A stretch of 64,000 nt of DNA from Methylocystis sp. Sn-Cys (GCF_016745395.1 NZ_JAERVJ010000001.1:558001-622000); one strand, 5' to 3'. Counted from the stretch's first letter, positions 53,726 to 62,336 are shown. Notes: a model not told the origin generated them from the sequence alone. Made by a program: numbers and translations.

Positions 53726-54991
53726 ATGGGGTCGATGGCCATTCCGCGCGTGATTATCATATCGGCCGCCGCGTTCGGCGTGAGCGGCGGCGCCGACGCC
53801 GAGCTCGGCGCGCCGGCTCCGGCGCCGGCCGAAGGGCATCGACATAGCGCGCTGGCCTGCGCCGAACGCAAGCCGGATTGCGCCGCGACCGTCAATCCGG
53901 CGTACGACGCCAAGGGCAAGCTTTGGGTCGCTTACGCCATCGAAAAGACGGTCTATGTCGCCTCTTCCGCGGACGGGGCCAAAAGCTTTTCCGCGCCCGT
54001 CGCGATCGCGTCGGTCAGCGACGGCGTCATCGACGCCCATGGCGACGCACGGCCGAAGATCGTTCCCCTCGACGACGGAACGCTGCTCGCCAGCTATACG
54101 ACGCGGCCCGACAAGCAGATGATCGGCACGATCTTCACGGCGCGCTCGACCGACGGCGGCAAAAGCTTCTCCCCGCCCCAGGCGCTGCTCGCGTCCGGCG
54201 GGCAGCGCTTCGAGACTTTCGTCGTCACGCCCAAGGGGCGCCTCTACGCCGGCTGGCTCGACAAGACCAACGCTCTGAAGGCCAAGGCCGAGGGCAAGGA
54301 GTTCGAGGGCAGCGGCGTCGCCTTCGCCTGGTCGGACGATAAGGGGCAGAGCTTTGCGGGCAAAAAAATCCTGATGGACCACGCCTGCGAATGTTGCCGC
54401 ATGTCTGCGGCGCTGGATCGCGACGGCCTGCCGGTGTTTCTGTGGCGGCAGGTCTTCGACGGCAATGTTCGCGATCACTACGCCGCGAAGCTTTCCGCCG
54501 ATGGCGCAACGCTGACGGGCGGGCGCGTTTCCGACGATAATTGGGCGATCAATTCCTGCCCGCACCACGGCCCCAGCCTCGCCGTCGACGCCCATGGCGG
54601 ATGGCACGCGGTCTGGTTCACGAAGGGCAAGAATCGGCAGGGGCTTTTCTACGCGCATAGCGAAGATTCGGGAAAAAGCTTCTCCAGCCCCGAGAAATTC
54701 GGCGACGACGCCAAGGCCCCGGGCCACCCCGTCGTGCTCGGGGCGAAAGGCCGTCTCTATCGCGTCTGGAAGGAGTTCGACGGGACGACGACGACCATCC
54801 CGCTGCAGCTCTCGCGTGATGGCGGCAAAAGCTGGAGCGCGCCGAAAATCCTCGCGCAGACCGACGACGCCTCGGATCATCCGGAGCTCGTCGCCTACAA
54901 GGGCGCGGCTTATCTTTCGTGGGTTACGCATAAGGAGGGCTATCGCCTGCTGCCGCTTCCCCGGGACGAGAAGAGTGCCGCAGTGCGATGA
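53726..54991 (+). CDS. Exported BNR/sialidase-like beta-propeller with a Cys/His cluster
   Basis: The protein is 421 residues with a signal peptide (VIIISAAAFGVSGGADA). Five Asp-box repeats are seen: SADGAKSFSA, STDGGKSFSP, SDDKGQSFAG, SEDSGKSFSS and SRDGGKSWSA, so it folds as a beta-propeller. It has an unusual metal-ligand-like cluster DHACECCRMS (His219, Cys221, Cys223, Cys224) and NSCPHHGPS (Cys278, His280, His281). True sialidase catalytic residues were not identified. Position suggests a periplasmic metal-binding or chaperone role in the TonB locus. This is inference. The thioredoxin-like gene overlaps its stop by four bases. Confidence 0.75.
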   Translation: MGSMAIPRVIIISAAAFGVSGGADAELGAPAPAPAEGHRHSALACAERKPDCAATVNPAYDAKGKLWVAYAIEKTVYVASSADGAKSFSAPVAIASVSDGVIDAHGDARPKIVPLDDGTLLASYTTRPDKQMIGTIFTARSTDGGKSFSPPQALLASGGQRFETFVVTPKGRLYAGWLDKTNALKAKAEGKEFEGSGVAFAWSDDKGQSFAGKKILMDHACECCRMSAALDRDGLPVFLWRQVFDGNVRDHYAAKLSADGATLTGGRVSDDNWAINSCPHHGPSLAVDAHGGWHAVWFTKGKNRQGLFYAHSEDSGKSFSSPEKFGDDAKAPGHPVVLGAKGRLYRVWKEFDGTTTTIPLQLSRDGGKSWSAPKILAQTDDASDHPELVAYKGAAYLSWVTHKEGYRLLPLPRDEKSAAVR

Positions 54992-55596
54992 AGAAGGTGA
55001 TCGCCAATCTGCGTGCCGCCTGTCATTCCCGACGCGCGCAGGAATCAAGGAGCGGCTTTCGCGTCTCTGCTCTGGATTCCCGGTCGAGCCTTTGGCTCGC
55101 CGGGAATGACAGATGGCACACTCTCGCCGCTGGTCTATCTCTCTTGGCCTTCGTGGTTGTCGCCGCTTCGAGCGCCCATGCGCTCGATTTCAAGCCCTAT
55201 GGTCGCGGCGCCTTCTCGCAGATCGCCAAGGCGCATGCGGGGCGGCCGCTGATGATTCACTTCTGGTCCGTCACCTGCCCGCCCTGCCTCGCCGAGCTGG
55301 CGCAATGGGCGCAGATGACGGCCGAACACAAGGATGTCGACATCGTCTTCGTCAACGTCGATAGCGAAGAAGATCGCGCGCGGGCGGCGGCGCGCGCCGA
55401 GAAGGCCGGGCTCGGCAAGTCGGCGCATTACGGTTTTGCGGATGATTTCGTCGAGAAGCTCTATTTCGAGGCTGATAAAACGTGGCGGGGCGAATTGCCG
55501 TTCACCGCGCTTGTGGCGCCCGACGGCGGGGTGATCGCCGTGACCGGCGCAATCGACGATCCGCTCGTTCTGCAGTGGCTGGAAAAACACAGATAA
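54988..55596 (+). CDS. TlpA-like periplasmic thioredoxin with a repeat inserted in its signal peptide
   Basis: The protein is 202 residues, and the ATG overlaps the preceding stop (ATGA). It has WSVTCPPCLAELAQW with the active-site Cys97-Pro-Pro-Cys100, and VNVDSEEDRARA typical of TlpA-type reductases. The N-terminus is split: MKKVIANLRAA, then about 30 residues (HSRRAQESRSGF ... WLAGND) encoded by a family-A repeat, then the hydrophobic core HTLAAGLSLLAFVVVAASSAHA. It would reduce disulfides in the periplasm, perhaps those of its Cys-rich neighbour. Whether the protein is still exported is untested. Confidence 0.82.
   Translation: MKKVIANLRAACHSRRAQESRSGFRVSALDSRSSLWLAGNDRWHTLAAGLSLLAFVVVAASSAHALDFKPYGRGAFSQIAKAHAGRPLMIHFWSVTCPPCLAELAQWAQMTAEHKDVDIVFVNVDSEEDRARAAARAEKAGLGKSAHYGFADDFVEKLYFEADKTWRGELPFTALVAPDGGVIAVTGAIDDPLVLQWLEKHR
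55022..55110. repeat. Palindromic repeat, family A (copy A4) inside a coding sequence
   Basis: An 89-bp unit, GTCATTCCCGACGCGCGC ... GCCGGGAATGAC, lies within the 5' end of the thioredoxin-like gene, keeping the frame open. It is more diverged at its left part than the other copies and lacks the TTCAAACGG tail. Confidence 0.88.
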
Positions 55597-55607
55597 GCGC
55601 GGCCAGA

Positions 55608-55743
55608 GTCATTCCCGACGCTCGCGCAGCGAGCGATCGGGAATCCAGAGCAAAGGCGGCTATCATGGCTCTGGATTCCCGGTCGGGCCTTCAGCCCGCC
55701 GGGAATGACAAGACCCGATGCGAGCTGTTCAAACGGAAATGGT
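55608..55743. repeat. Palindromic repeat, family A (copy A5)
   Basis: The core GTCATTCCCGACGCTCGC ... CCGGGAATGAC (55608-55709) is followed by the tail GAGCTGTTCAAACGGAAATGG. It begins 11 bp after the thioredoxin-like gene stop and is followed directly by a family-C unit. Confidence 0.9.
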
Positions 55744-55748
55744 GTTGG

Positions 55749-55807
55749 GCCTCATCCTGAGGAGCGAGCGAATGCTCGCGTCTCGAAGGACGAGGCCGCC
55801 TCAGAGG
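55749..55807. repeat. Palindromic repeat, family C (copy C2)
   Basis: GGCCTCATCCTGAGGAGCGAGC ... GTCTCGAAGGACGAGGCCGCCTC matches the second unit of C1 (27246-27302). It joins the end of copy A5. Confidence 0.85.
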
Positions 55808-55868
55808 TTTATCAACCGGCTGACCTTTCCCGCCTAAGCGGGAAAGGCGCTCTCGAGTATCGGACTTA

Positions 55869-56276
55869 TCAGGCGACGCCCTTCGCGTTCAGATAAGGGC
55901 CGTAGAGCCGGTCGATATTGGGGATGTGGTCCGTCAGCCAGCCGACCACGAAGCCGGCCGTCTCTCCGGTCACCTCCGCTTCGCCGGCGTGGAATTTCTT
56001 TTGCAAATCGGCGCAAGTCGCCACCAGCTTGTCATGCTCGGCTTTGTGGCCGGCTGCGGCTGGATAATCATATTGCGCGAAATTCGCTTCCTCCGCCGCG
56101 AAATGCTTCACCACATAGTCGATGAGCGCATCGAGCTCCTTGCCGATCGAGGTTCTGTCACCACTGGCGACGGCGTCGCCGAGCACATTCACCAGCCTGA
56201 ATATTTCCTGATGTTCCGCGTCGTGTGCGCTGACGTTGGTCGCGAATTGCTCCTTGGTCCAGGTGATAAGCGACAT
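55869..56276 (-). CDS. Bacteriohemerythrin
   Basis: The protein is 135 residues, a normal single-domain length. The di-iron ligand set is complete: His22, His58, Glu62, His77, His81, His117 and Asp122. It binds O2 reversibly in the cytoplasm. In methanotrophs bacteriohemerythrin is reported to deliver O2 to particulate methane monooxygenase, which fits this genome. It is not in an operon here. Confidence 0.93.
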   Translation of the reverse strand: MSLITWTKEQFATNVSAHDAEHQEIFRLVNVLGDAVASGDRTSIGKELDALIDYVVKHFAAEEANFAQYDYPAAAGHKAEHDKLVATCADLQKKFHAGEAEVTGETAGFVVGWLTDHIPNIDRLYGPYLNAKGVA

Positions 56277-56442
56277 TCAGTTTCCTCCACACCAACGCCC
56301 CATGCGCCCCTCGTGGCGACGAGTCGCGCAATTGCTTAAGCGCCTGCGCGATCTCGTCGCGCACGCACTTTGACGTGATGACTCGAGGCTGTAATTGACC
56401 GGCGTCAACACGAGACAATGTGACGCGCCCATCATTCGCCGC

Positions 56443-56524
56443 CGTCATTGCGAGCAAAGCGAAGCAATCCAGGGCCGTGATGTGACTGTGGATTGCTTCG
56501 TCGCTTGCGCTTCTCGCAATGACG
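56443..56524. repeat. Palindromic repeat, family B (copy B6)
   Basis: CGTCATTGCGAGCAAAGCG ... CTTCTCGCAATGACG. It lies 16 bp after the stop of the minus-strand ANL-like gene. Confidence 0.88.
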
Positions 56525-56540
56525 GGGCGCGGACGCTCTG

Positions 56541-57569
56541 TCAGAGTCTGCGCAAAACGAACGCGTCGTCTTCAGCGCGCAGCGCGATAATCGGACAGCG
56601 TTCTTGCGAGTCGCCGACGCAAGCGGCGCCATCTCCCAAGGCGACGACTGCGGCGATGGCGCCATTGTCGAGCAGTCCGGCGCGTTCGAGATCGGCGAGG
56701 ATGGAAACCGGCGCAATCAATCGCGCCGACCCAAGCGCATCGAGCGTTTCGAGAAAGCGCGCCGTGGTGAAAGGCGCAAGAAAATGCAGCGGCGCGCCTG
56801 CGAGCAACGCGGCGAGCGGGCCCGCGAGGAGAGCGGTGAGCGAACTCGGCGCATAGAGTGAAAGAATGGGCGCTTCGCGCGCGGCGCGAGTCGCGCGCAC
56901 GAGATCGAGCGCCGCGCCGAGCAGCGCGCCTTGCGAAGCGAAACGGACATTCCCGCTCTCGTCGAGCGCGCCGACATCGAAGCGTTCGTCGTCGCTCCAA
57001 TCTTCGGAGAGCGGCACGCGCGGCGACATCTGCGCCGCGAGCGCTTGCGCCGAAAAATCAGCGGCGCCGTCGAGCGCGCCATGAAGCGCGCCGATCACGC
57101 GCAATGACGGCGTATTGGCGGCGATGTCGAGCAGCGCCTCCTCGAAATCGAGGGCGCAGATTTGCGCCGGCGCGAACAGCGCGGCGATCTGCAATGTCTT
57201 TGCTCCGTGAGCGATGGCTGCGCGCCATTGGGGGAGGGGCATGGGCGCGAGCGTTGGCGCAAGACCCGCGGCGAGCACGCCGACGAGCGCTACAAAGGCT
57301 TGCGCCCCGGGTGGAGAGCAGATGAGAATTCTCTCGCCGCGCGCGAGATCGAGGGCGCGGAGCTTGGAGAGGCAAGCGCCGACGCGCTGGTAGAGATCGG
57401 CGTAGGTGACGTGGTCCGTTGCGCCTTCGACGTTATCGAGAAAGGCGAGCCCGCCGGGGCGCGGCCTCGCCGCGCCGGCGACGAGGGCGTCGAAGCCGAA
57501 CTGCGTCAGCGGATGGGCGCGGACGAGCGCCGCTTCCTCTCTCTCGGAAACAGCGGCGCGCGCGGTCAT
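56541..57569 (-). CDS. Degenerate ANL (AMP-binding) domain protein
   Basis: The protein is 342 residues from ATG 57569, whose first bases overlap the stop of the upstream peptide-binding gene (ATGA). It resembles the N-terminal half of adenylate-forming enzymes: NVEGATDHVTYADLYQRVGACLSKLRALDLARGERILICSPPGAQAFVALVGVLAAGLAPTLAP. The ATP-binding TSGTTGxPK motif is absent, at the place where FASQGALLGAALD stands, and the C-terminal subdomain is missing. So it probably has no ligase activity. It could be a decayed gene or a repurposed domain. Confidence 0.7.
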   Translation of the reverse strand: MTARAAVSEREEAALVRAHPLTQFGFDALVAGAARPRPGGLAFLDNVEGATDHVTYADLYQRVGACLSKLRALDLARGERILICSPPGAQAFVALVGVLAAGLAPTLAPMPLPQWRAAIAHGAKTLQIAALFAPAQICALDFEEALLDIAANTPSLRVIGALHGALDGAADFSAQALAAQMSPRVPLSEDWSDDERFDVGALDESGNVRFASQGALLGAALDLVRATRAAREAPILSLYAPSSLTALLAGPLAALLAGAPLHFLAPFTTARFLETLDALGSARLIAPVSILADLERAGLLDNGAIAAVVALGDGAACVGDSQERCPIIALRAEDDAFVLRRL

Positions 57570-59407
57570 GGATTTTTCCTCCACCAGCTCTCGAGCGTCG
57601 GGCCAAAGAGCGGCGCTGCGTAGCGCGGCAGGCGCTCGGGCCGGGCGAGGTCGGTCGAATGCGCGATCCATTGCTCGGAGGCGTGAAACAAAGGCACGAC
57701 ATAAAAGCCCGAGAGCAGAACGCGGTCATAGGCGCGCACCGCCGCGACGAAATCCTCGTGGCTTTGCGCGGAGAGAAGCGCAACGATCAGGCTGTCGATC
57801 GCGGGCGAGGCGGCGCCGGCGAGATTGAAGGACGATTCCTGCGTCGCGCTCGCCGAGCCCCAACGCATGCGCTGCTCATTGCCGGGCGAGGCCGAAGCGA
57901 GATACTGCCCGATCATCATGTCGAAATCGAACTTCTGGCGCCGGCGCTGATATTGCACTTCGTCGACAAGCCTGACGCGCGCCTCGACGCCGATGCGCGC
58001 GAGAGAGGCCGCGTAATTGAGCGCGAGACGCTCCTGATTGCGGTCCTTCACCATGATCTCGAAGGAAACCGGCGCGCCATCCTTGGAGAGCCTGTCGCCA
58101 TTCACATGATAACCGGCCGCCGCCAGCAATTCGAGCGCGCGCTTGGCCATGTCGCGATCGCGGCCCGAACCGTCGTTGACCGGCGGGCGCCATTTTCCGT
58201 CGAGAATATCGGCGCGCACGGCGTCGGGGTAGGGCGCAAGCAAAGCGCGCTCCTTCTCGCTCGCCGGACGTCCGGAGGCGGAAAGCTCCGATTCATCGAA
58301 GAAGCTTTTCGTGCGCGTATAGAGGTTCGAATAGAGATTGGCGTTGATCCACTCGAAATCGAACATCATGCCGAGCGCTTCACGCAGCCGGATGTCTTTG
58401 AAGATCGTTTGCCGCGTGTTGAAGACGAAGCCTTCGAGCCCTTTCGGGTTCTCGTTCTTCAACGCCTCGGTTGCAACGCGGCCATCCCGTAGCGCTGGGA
58501 AGTCGTAGCCTGTCGACCAGCGGGTCGTGCTGGTCTCTTCGCGATAGTCGATCAAGCCGGCCTTGAAGGCCTCGAACAGCGCGTTTCCGTCGCGGAAATA
58601 TTGGATGTCGATCTCATCGAAATTGTAGAAGCCGCGCTGGCTCGGGACATCCGCGCCCCAATAGTTGGGGTCGCGCTTCAACAGCAGCCGCGCGCCGGCC
58701 TGCGCATCCGCAACGATATAGGGGCCCGAGCCAAGGGGCTTGGCGAGCGTTGCGTCCGAAAATCGCTCGAGATCGGTCGCGTGCTTGGGCAGCACGGGCA
58801 TGATGGCGAGAATGAGCGGCAGCTCGCGATCGCCGACGCCCGTCAGATCGTAGGAGACAGTCTGCGCGTCGGGCGCTGTGATCGATTTCACGAGCCCATA
58901 GGCGACCCGCTGCTGCGGGCGGCCCTTCGACTTGAGGAGATTGAAGGAAAACAGCACGTCTTCCGAGGTGATCGGCTTGCCGTCGGAGAAATGCGCCCGC
59001 GGGTCGAGATGGAAGGTCACATGGGCGCGGGCGGCGTCGATGTCGAGCGATTGCGCGATGAGCGGATAGAGCGTGAAAGGCTCGTCCTGCGACCGCGCCA
59101 TCATTCCTTGGAAGATATTGCCGACGAGGCCCTGGGCCGTGGAGCCGGATTTGAGATTGAAGGGGTTGAGGCTGTCGAATGTCCCGGCGAGACCGACGCG
59201 CAGCCTGCCGCCTTTCTTTGCTTGCGGGTCGGCGTAAGGGAGATGCTCGAAGTCCGGCGGCAGCGCCGGCGCGCCATGCGCCGCCAGGCCATGAGTAGGC
59301 TCGCCCGCCATGAGCGGACCGCCGGGCGCAAAGGCCGTCAGCAGCGCAAGGGCGAGGCTCGGAAGGCGGCGCCTCTTTAGGCGGCCGCGAATCGCGGAAG
59401 AGATCAT
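57566..59407 (-). CDS. Extracellular solute-binding protein, family 5 (YejA-like)
   Basis: The protein is 613 residues with a signal peptide (ending GGPLMAGEP). Family 5 features include HLPYADPQAKKGGRLRVGLAGTFDSLNPF at the mature N-terminus, DGKPITSEDVLFSFNLLK, and LLKRDPNYWG. It is closest in layout to YejA-type binding proteins for oligopeptides or microcin-like peptides. No permease or ATPase genes are adjacent. A decayed ANL gene overlaps its stop, so the two are co-translated. Confidence 0.88.
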   Translation of the reverse strand: MISSAIRGRLKRRRLPSLALALLTAFAPGGPLMAGEPTHGLAAHGAPALPPDFEHLPYADPQAKKGGRLRVGLAGTFDSLNPFNLKSGSTAQGLVGNIFQGMMARSQDEPFTLYPLIAQSLDIDAARAHVTFHLDPRAHFSDGKPITSEDVLFSFNLLKSKGRPQQRVAYGLVKSITAPDAQTVSYDLTGVGDRELPLILAIMPVLPKHATDLERFSDATLAKPLGSGPYIVADAQAGARLLLKRDPNYWGADVPSQRGFYNFDEIDIQYFRDGNALFEAFKAGLIDYREETSTTRWSTGYDFPALRDGRVATEALKNENPKGLEGFVFNTRQTIFKDIRLREALGMMFDFEWINANLYSNLYTRTKSFFDESELSASGRPASEKERALLAPYPDAVRADILDGKWRPPVNDGSGRDRDMAKRALELLAAAGYHVNGDRLSKDGAPVSFEIMVKDRNQERLALNYAASLARIGVEARVRLVDEVQYQRRRQKFDFDMMIGQYLASASPGNEQRMRWGSASATQESSFNLAGAASPAIDSLIVALLSAQSHEDFVAAVRAYDRVLLSGFYVVPLFHASEQWIAHSTDLARPERLPRYAAPLFGPTLESWWRKNP

Positions 59408-59734
59408 GCTGCGACAATAGTCGAAGCTATGGCGGCAAGAAGCCGAGACCGGGCGTCATTCCGCCTCATTTATGAAATTTTAACGTAATCGGCGCTCGCG
59501 GGGGCTTTATGAGCGCCGGGGACCGCTGGAATTTGCCGCGGCGACAAGGTAAGAGCTTTGCCGTCGCTCCGGCGCGGCGGCTGCGCCGGGGGAGAATCGC
59601 GGTCGGGGCAAAAGTTCCAAGGGCGTTCCATTTTTCGTCCGCGCAGGCGGGCGGCCCCCGCAAGACGAGACAACAAGAGCTGTTTAGAAGCCGGAAGAGC
59701 GCCGGCTAGAGAGCAATCGAAAGGGACTTCGGAA

Positions 59735-60445
59735 ATGTCGAACCTCTTCTCGCGGTCCGCCGCGGTCGCGCTGGCAGGCGCTTTCCTGCTCGCCGGCGTT
59801 TCGGCGCAAGCCCAGCAGGCTCCGGCCGCTGCCGGGCAGCAGCCTGCCGCAGGCGGGGCGCAGGGCCCCATCACCGCCACGCTTCAGGCGGTGCAGCCCG
59901 ACTGGACCAAGGTCTGCGGCAGCGATCCGGCGACCAAGAAGGAAGTCTGCTACACGACCCGCGATTTCGGCGCCGCCGCGAAGGAAGGCGACGCGCCGCA
60001 GCCGCTGCTCGCGCTCGCGGTCTATGATCCCAAGGGCGACGACACCAAGATCATCCGTCTGCTGCTGCCGCCGGGCCTGATGCTGAAGCCGGGCTTCCGC
60101 TTCGCCATCGACAAGGGAGCCATGGAGGCCGGCGCCTTCGAGATCTGCTTCCCGAACGGCTGCTTCGCCGAGGCGAAGGTCAAGAAGGCCTCGGTCGACG
60201 GCATGAAGAAGGCCCAGCAAATGACGGTCATCGTCAAGAACCAGGCCAATACCGAGGTCACTTTCTATTTGCCGCTGAACGACTTCGGCAAAGCCTTCGA
60301 CGGCCCGGCGATCGACCCCAAGGTGCTCGAGGAGCAGCAGAAGAAGCTGCAGGAAGAGCTGCAGAAGAAGGCCGAGGAAGAGCGCAAGAAGCTCGAAGCC
60401 AAGAGCGCCGCGCCGGCCGCGGCTCCTGCGCCGGCCAAGAAGTAA
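59735..60445 (+). CDS. Invasion associated locus B (IalB) family protein
   Basis: The protein is 236 residues from ATG 59735 (MSNLFSRSAAVALAGAFLLAGVSAQA signal peptide). The central domain has QPDWTKVCGSDPATKKEVCYTTRDF and a second Cys pair (FEICFPNGCFAEA), the IalB pattern. The C-terminal 50 residues are a charged Lys/Glu helix (EEQQKKLQEELQKKAEEERKK) followed by Ala/Pro. IalB proteins are periplasmic or outer-membrane and common in Rhizobiales. The role is unknown here. Confidence 0.9.
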   Translation: MSNLFSRSAAVALAGAFLLAGVSAQAQQAPAAAGQQPAAGGAQGPITATLQAVQPDWTKVCGSDPATKKEVCYTTRDFGAAAKEGDAPQPLLALAVYDPKGDDTKIIRLLLPPGLMLKPGFRFAIDKGAMEAGAFEICFPNGCFAEAKVKKASVDGMKKAQQMTVIVKNQANTEVTFYLPLNDFGKAFDGPAIDPKVLEEQQKKLQEELQKKAEEERKKLEAKSAAPAAAPAPAKK

Positions 60446-60467
60446 GCGTCTCTCTTTAGGAACAAAG

Positions 60468-60504
60468 AAACGCCCGCATGGCTCATGCGGGCGTTTTCTT
60501 TTGG
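60468..60504 (+). terminator. Rho-independent terminator after the ialB gene
   Basis: The stem AAACGCCCGCATG / CATGCGGGCGTTT with a three-base loop is followed by TCTTTTGG. It is 22 bp after the stop. Confidence 0.92.
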
Positions 60505-60584
60505 GGCGGTGGGAGAGAAGCCGGGAAATGCCGGGAAGCTGGTCCAGCGCGGCCAAGTAGCGATGATGGGCATGCGCTGGCGTC

Positions 60585-60665
60585 CGTCATTGCGAGGAGC
60601 GTAGCGACGAAGCAATCCAGGGCCTGGATGACGCTCTGGATTGCTTCGCTCTGCTCGCAACGACG
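60585..60665. repeat. Palindromic repeat, family B (copy B7)
   Basis: CGTCATTGCGAGGAGCG ... CTCGCAACGACG, with inner arms AGCAATCCAGGG / CTGGATTGCTT. It precedes purB by about 110 bp. Confidence 0.88.
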
Positions 60666-60775
60666 GGATGGGCTGCGAGCCCGAAGGCTCGCGGTCCCGA
60701 GGCGCTCTTTTGCGCTTTCCGCCGCTCTATGCTAGCGCGAGCCCTCCCAATGCGTTCCAGACCTGAGCTGCGCCC

Positions 60776-62083
60776 ATGATCCCTCGCTATTCTAGATCCG
60801 AGATGACCACGATCTGGGAGCCGCAGACGCGCTTCCGCATCTGGTTCGAGATCGAGGCCTATGCCTGCGACGCGCTGGCCGAGCTCGGCGTCATCCCCAA
60901 GGAAAGCGCCAAGAATATCTGGGACAAGGCGGATTTCGTCGAGTTCGACGTCGCTCGCATCGACGACATCGAGCGGGTGACGAAACATGACGTCATCGCC
61001 TTCCTCACGCATCTTGCCGAATTCATCGGCCCGGATTCGCGCTTCGTGCATCAGGGCATGACGTCCTCGGACGTGCTCGACACCTGCCTCGCCGTGCAGC
61101 TCTCGCGCGCCGCCGATCTGCTGATCGCCGATGTCGACGCGCTGCTCGCGGCAATCAAGAAGCGCGCTTACGAGCATAAATTCACGCCGACCATCGGCCG
61201 CTCGCATGGCATTCACGCCGAGCCCACCACCTTCGGGCTCAAAATGGCGCAGGCCTATGCGGAGTTCACCCGCGCTCGCGAACGCCTCGTTCACGCCCGC
61301 AAAGAGGTCGCGACCTGCGCCATCTCCGGCGCCATCGGCACTTTCGCCAATATCGACCCGCGCGTTGAAGAATATGTGGCGCACAAAATGGGCCTCGTCG
61401 CCGAGCCCGTCTCGACGCAGGTCATTCCGCGCGACCGCCATGCGGCGTTCTTCGCGACGCTCGGCGTCGTCGCGTCTTCGGTCGAGCGGCTCGCCATTGA
61501 AATCCGCCATTTGCAGCGCACGGAAGTGCTGGAGGCCGAGGAATATTTCTCCGCGGGCCAGAAGGGCTCGTCGGCCATGCCGCATAAGCGTAATCCGGTG
61601 CTGACTGAAAATCTCACCGGCCTCGCGCGCCTCGTGCGCGGCATGGCGATTCCGGCCATGGAGAATGTGGCGCTCTGGCACGAGCGCGATATTTCGCATT
61701 CCTCCGTCGAGCGCATGATCGGCCCCGACGCGACGGTGACGCTCGACTTCGCGCTGGCGCGGCTCACCAATGTCGTCGAGAACCTTCTCGTTTACCCCGA
61801 GAATATGCAGAAGAATTTGGACAAGCTCGGCGGCCTCGTCCATTCGCAGCGCGTGCTGCTCGCATTGACGCAAAAGGGCGTCTCGCGCGAGGACGCCTAC
61901 GCCATGGTGCAGCGGAACGCCATGCCGGTCTGGCGGGGCGAGGGCGAGTTCCGCGATCTCCTCGGCAAGGACAAGGATGTGAGCGCCAAACTCTCGCCGG
62001 CGGAGTTGGACGAGCTGTTCGATCTCTCGTACCACTTCAAGCATGTGGATACGATTTTCCAGCGCGTGTTCGGGGAGGGCTGA
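60776..62083 (+). CDS. purB: Adenylosuccinate lyase
   Basis: The protein is 435 residues, full length. It cleaves SAICAR and adenylosuccinate in purine synthesis. The fumarase/aspartase-superfamily signature GQKGSSAMPHKRNP is intact, as are IGRSHGIHAEPTTFG and ISHSSVERM. The start MIPRYSRSEMTTIWEP is typical. Confidence 0.97.
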   Translation: MIPRYSRSEMTTIWEPQTRFRIWFEIEAYACDALAELGVIPKESAKNIWDKADFVEFDVARIDDIERVTKHDVIAFLTHLAEFIGPDSRFVHQGMTSSDVLDTCLAVQLSRAADLLIADVDALLAAIKKRAYEHKFTPTIGRSHGIHAEPTTFGLKMAQAYAEFTRARERLVHARKEVATCAISGAIGTFANIDPRVEEYVAHKMGLVAEPVSTQVIPRDRHAAFFATLGVVASSVERLAIEIRHLQRTEVLEAEEYFSAGQKGSSAMPHKRNPVLTENLTGLARLVRGMAIPAMENVALWHERDISHSSVERMIGPDATVTLDFALARLTNVVENLLVYPENMQKNLDKLGGLVHSQRVLLALTQKGVSREDAYAMVQRNAMPVWRGEGEFRDLLGKDKDVSAKLSPAELDELFDLSYHFKHVDTIFQRVFGEG

Positions 62084-62091
62084 CGCAGCTT

Positions 62092-62180
62092 CCGTTTGAA
62101 TAGATGGGGACGTGTCATTCCCGGCGGGCTGAAAGCCCGACCGGGACTCCACAGCCACAAGAGCGCTGGTTTTGCCCAGA
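62092..62180. repeat. Truncated, reversed family A repeat (copy A6)
   Basis: Read left to right it begins CTTCCGTTTGAATAG (the tail, reversed), then GTCATTCCCGGCGGGCTGAAAGCCCG and the centre AGAGCGCTGG. The half that should end GAGCGTCGGGAATGAC is missing: a family-B repeat starts at once. Confidence 0.85.
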
Positions 62181-62183
62181 GCC

Positions 62184-62266
62184 CGTCATTGCGAGCGAAG
62201 CGAAGCAATCCAGGGCAGCGATGCGGCGCTGGATTGCTTCGTCGGCTCCGCCTCCTCGCAATGACC
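62184..62266. repeat. Palindromic repeat, family B (copy B8)
   Basis: CGTCATTGCGAGCGAAGCG ... CTCCTCGCAATGACCG. It replaces the second half of copy A6, giving a composite repeat. Confidence 0.88.
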
Positions 62267-62336
62267 GCGGTGAGTCCTGTGTGTCCAAACGGCGCGAGCG
62301 TCCGGGATACGCCGAACCAATCGAGTGGATCTCGTA

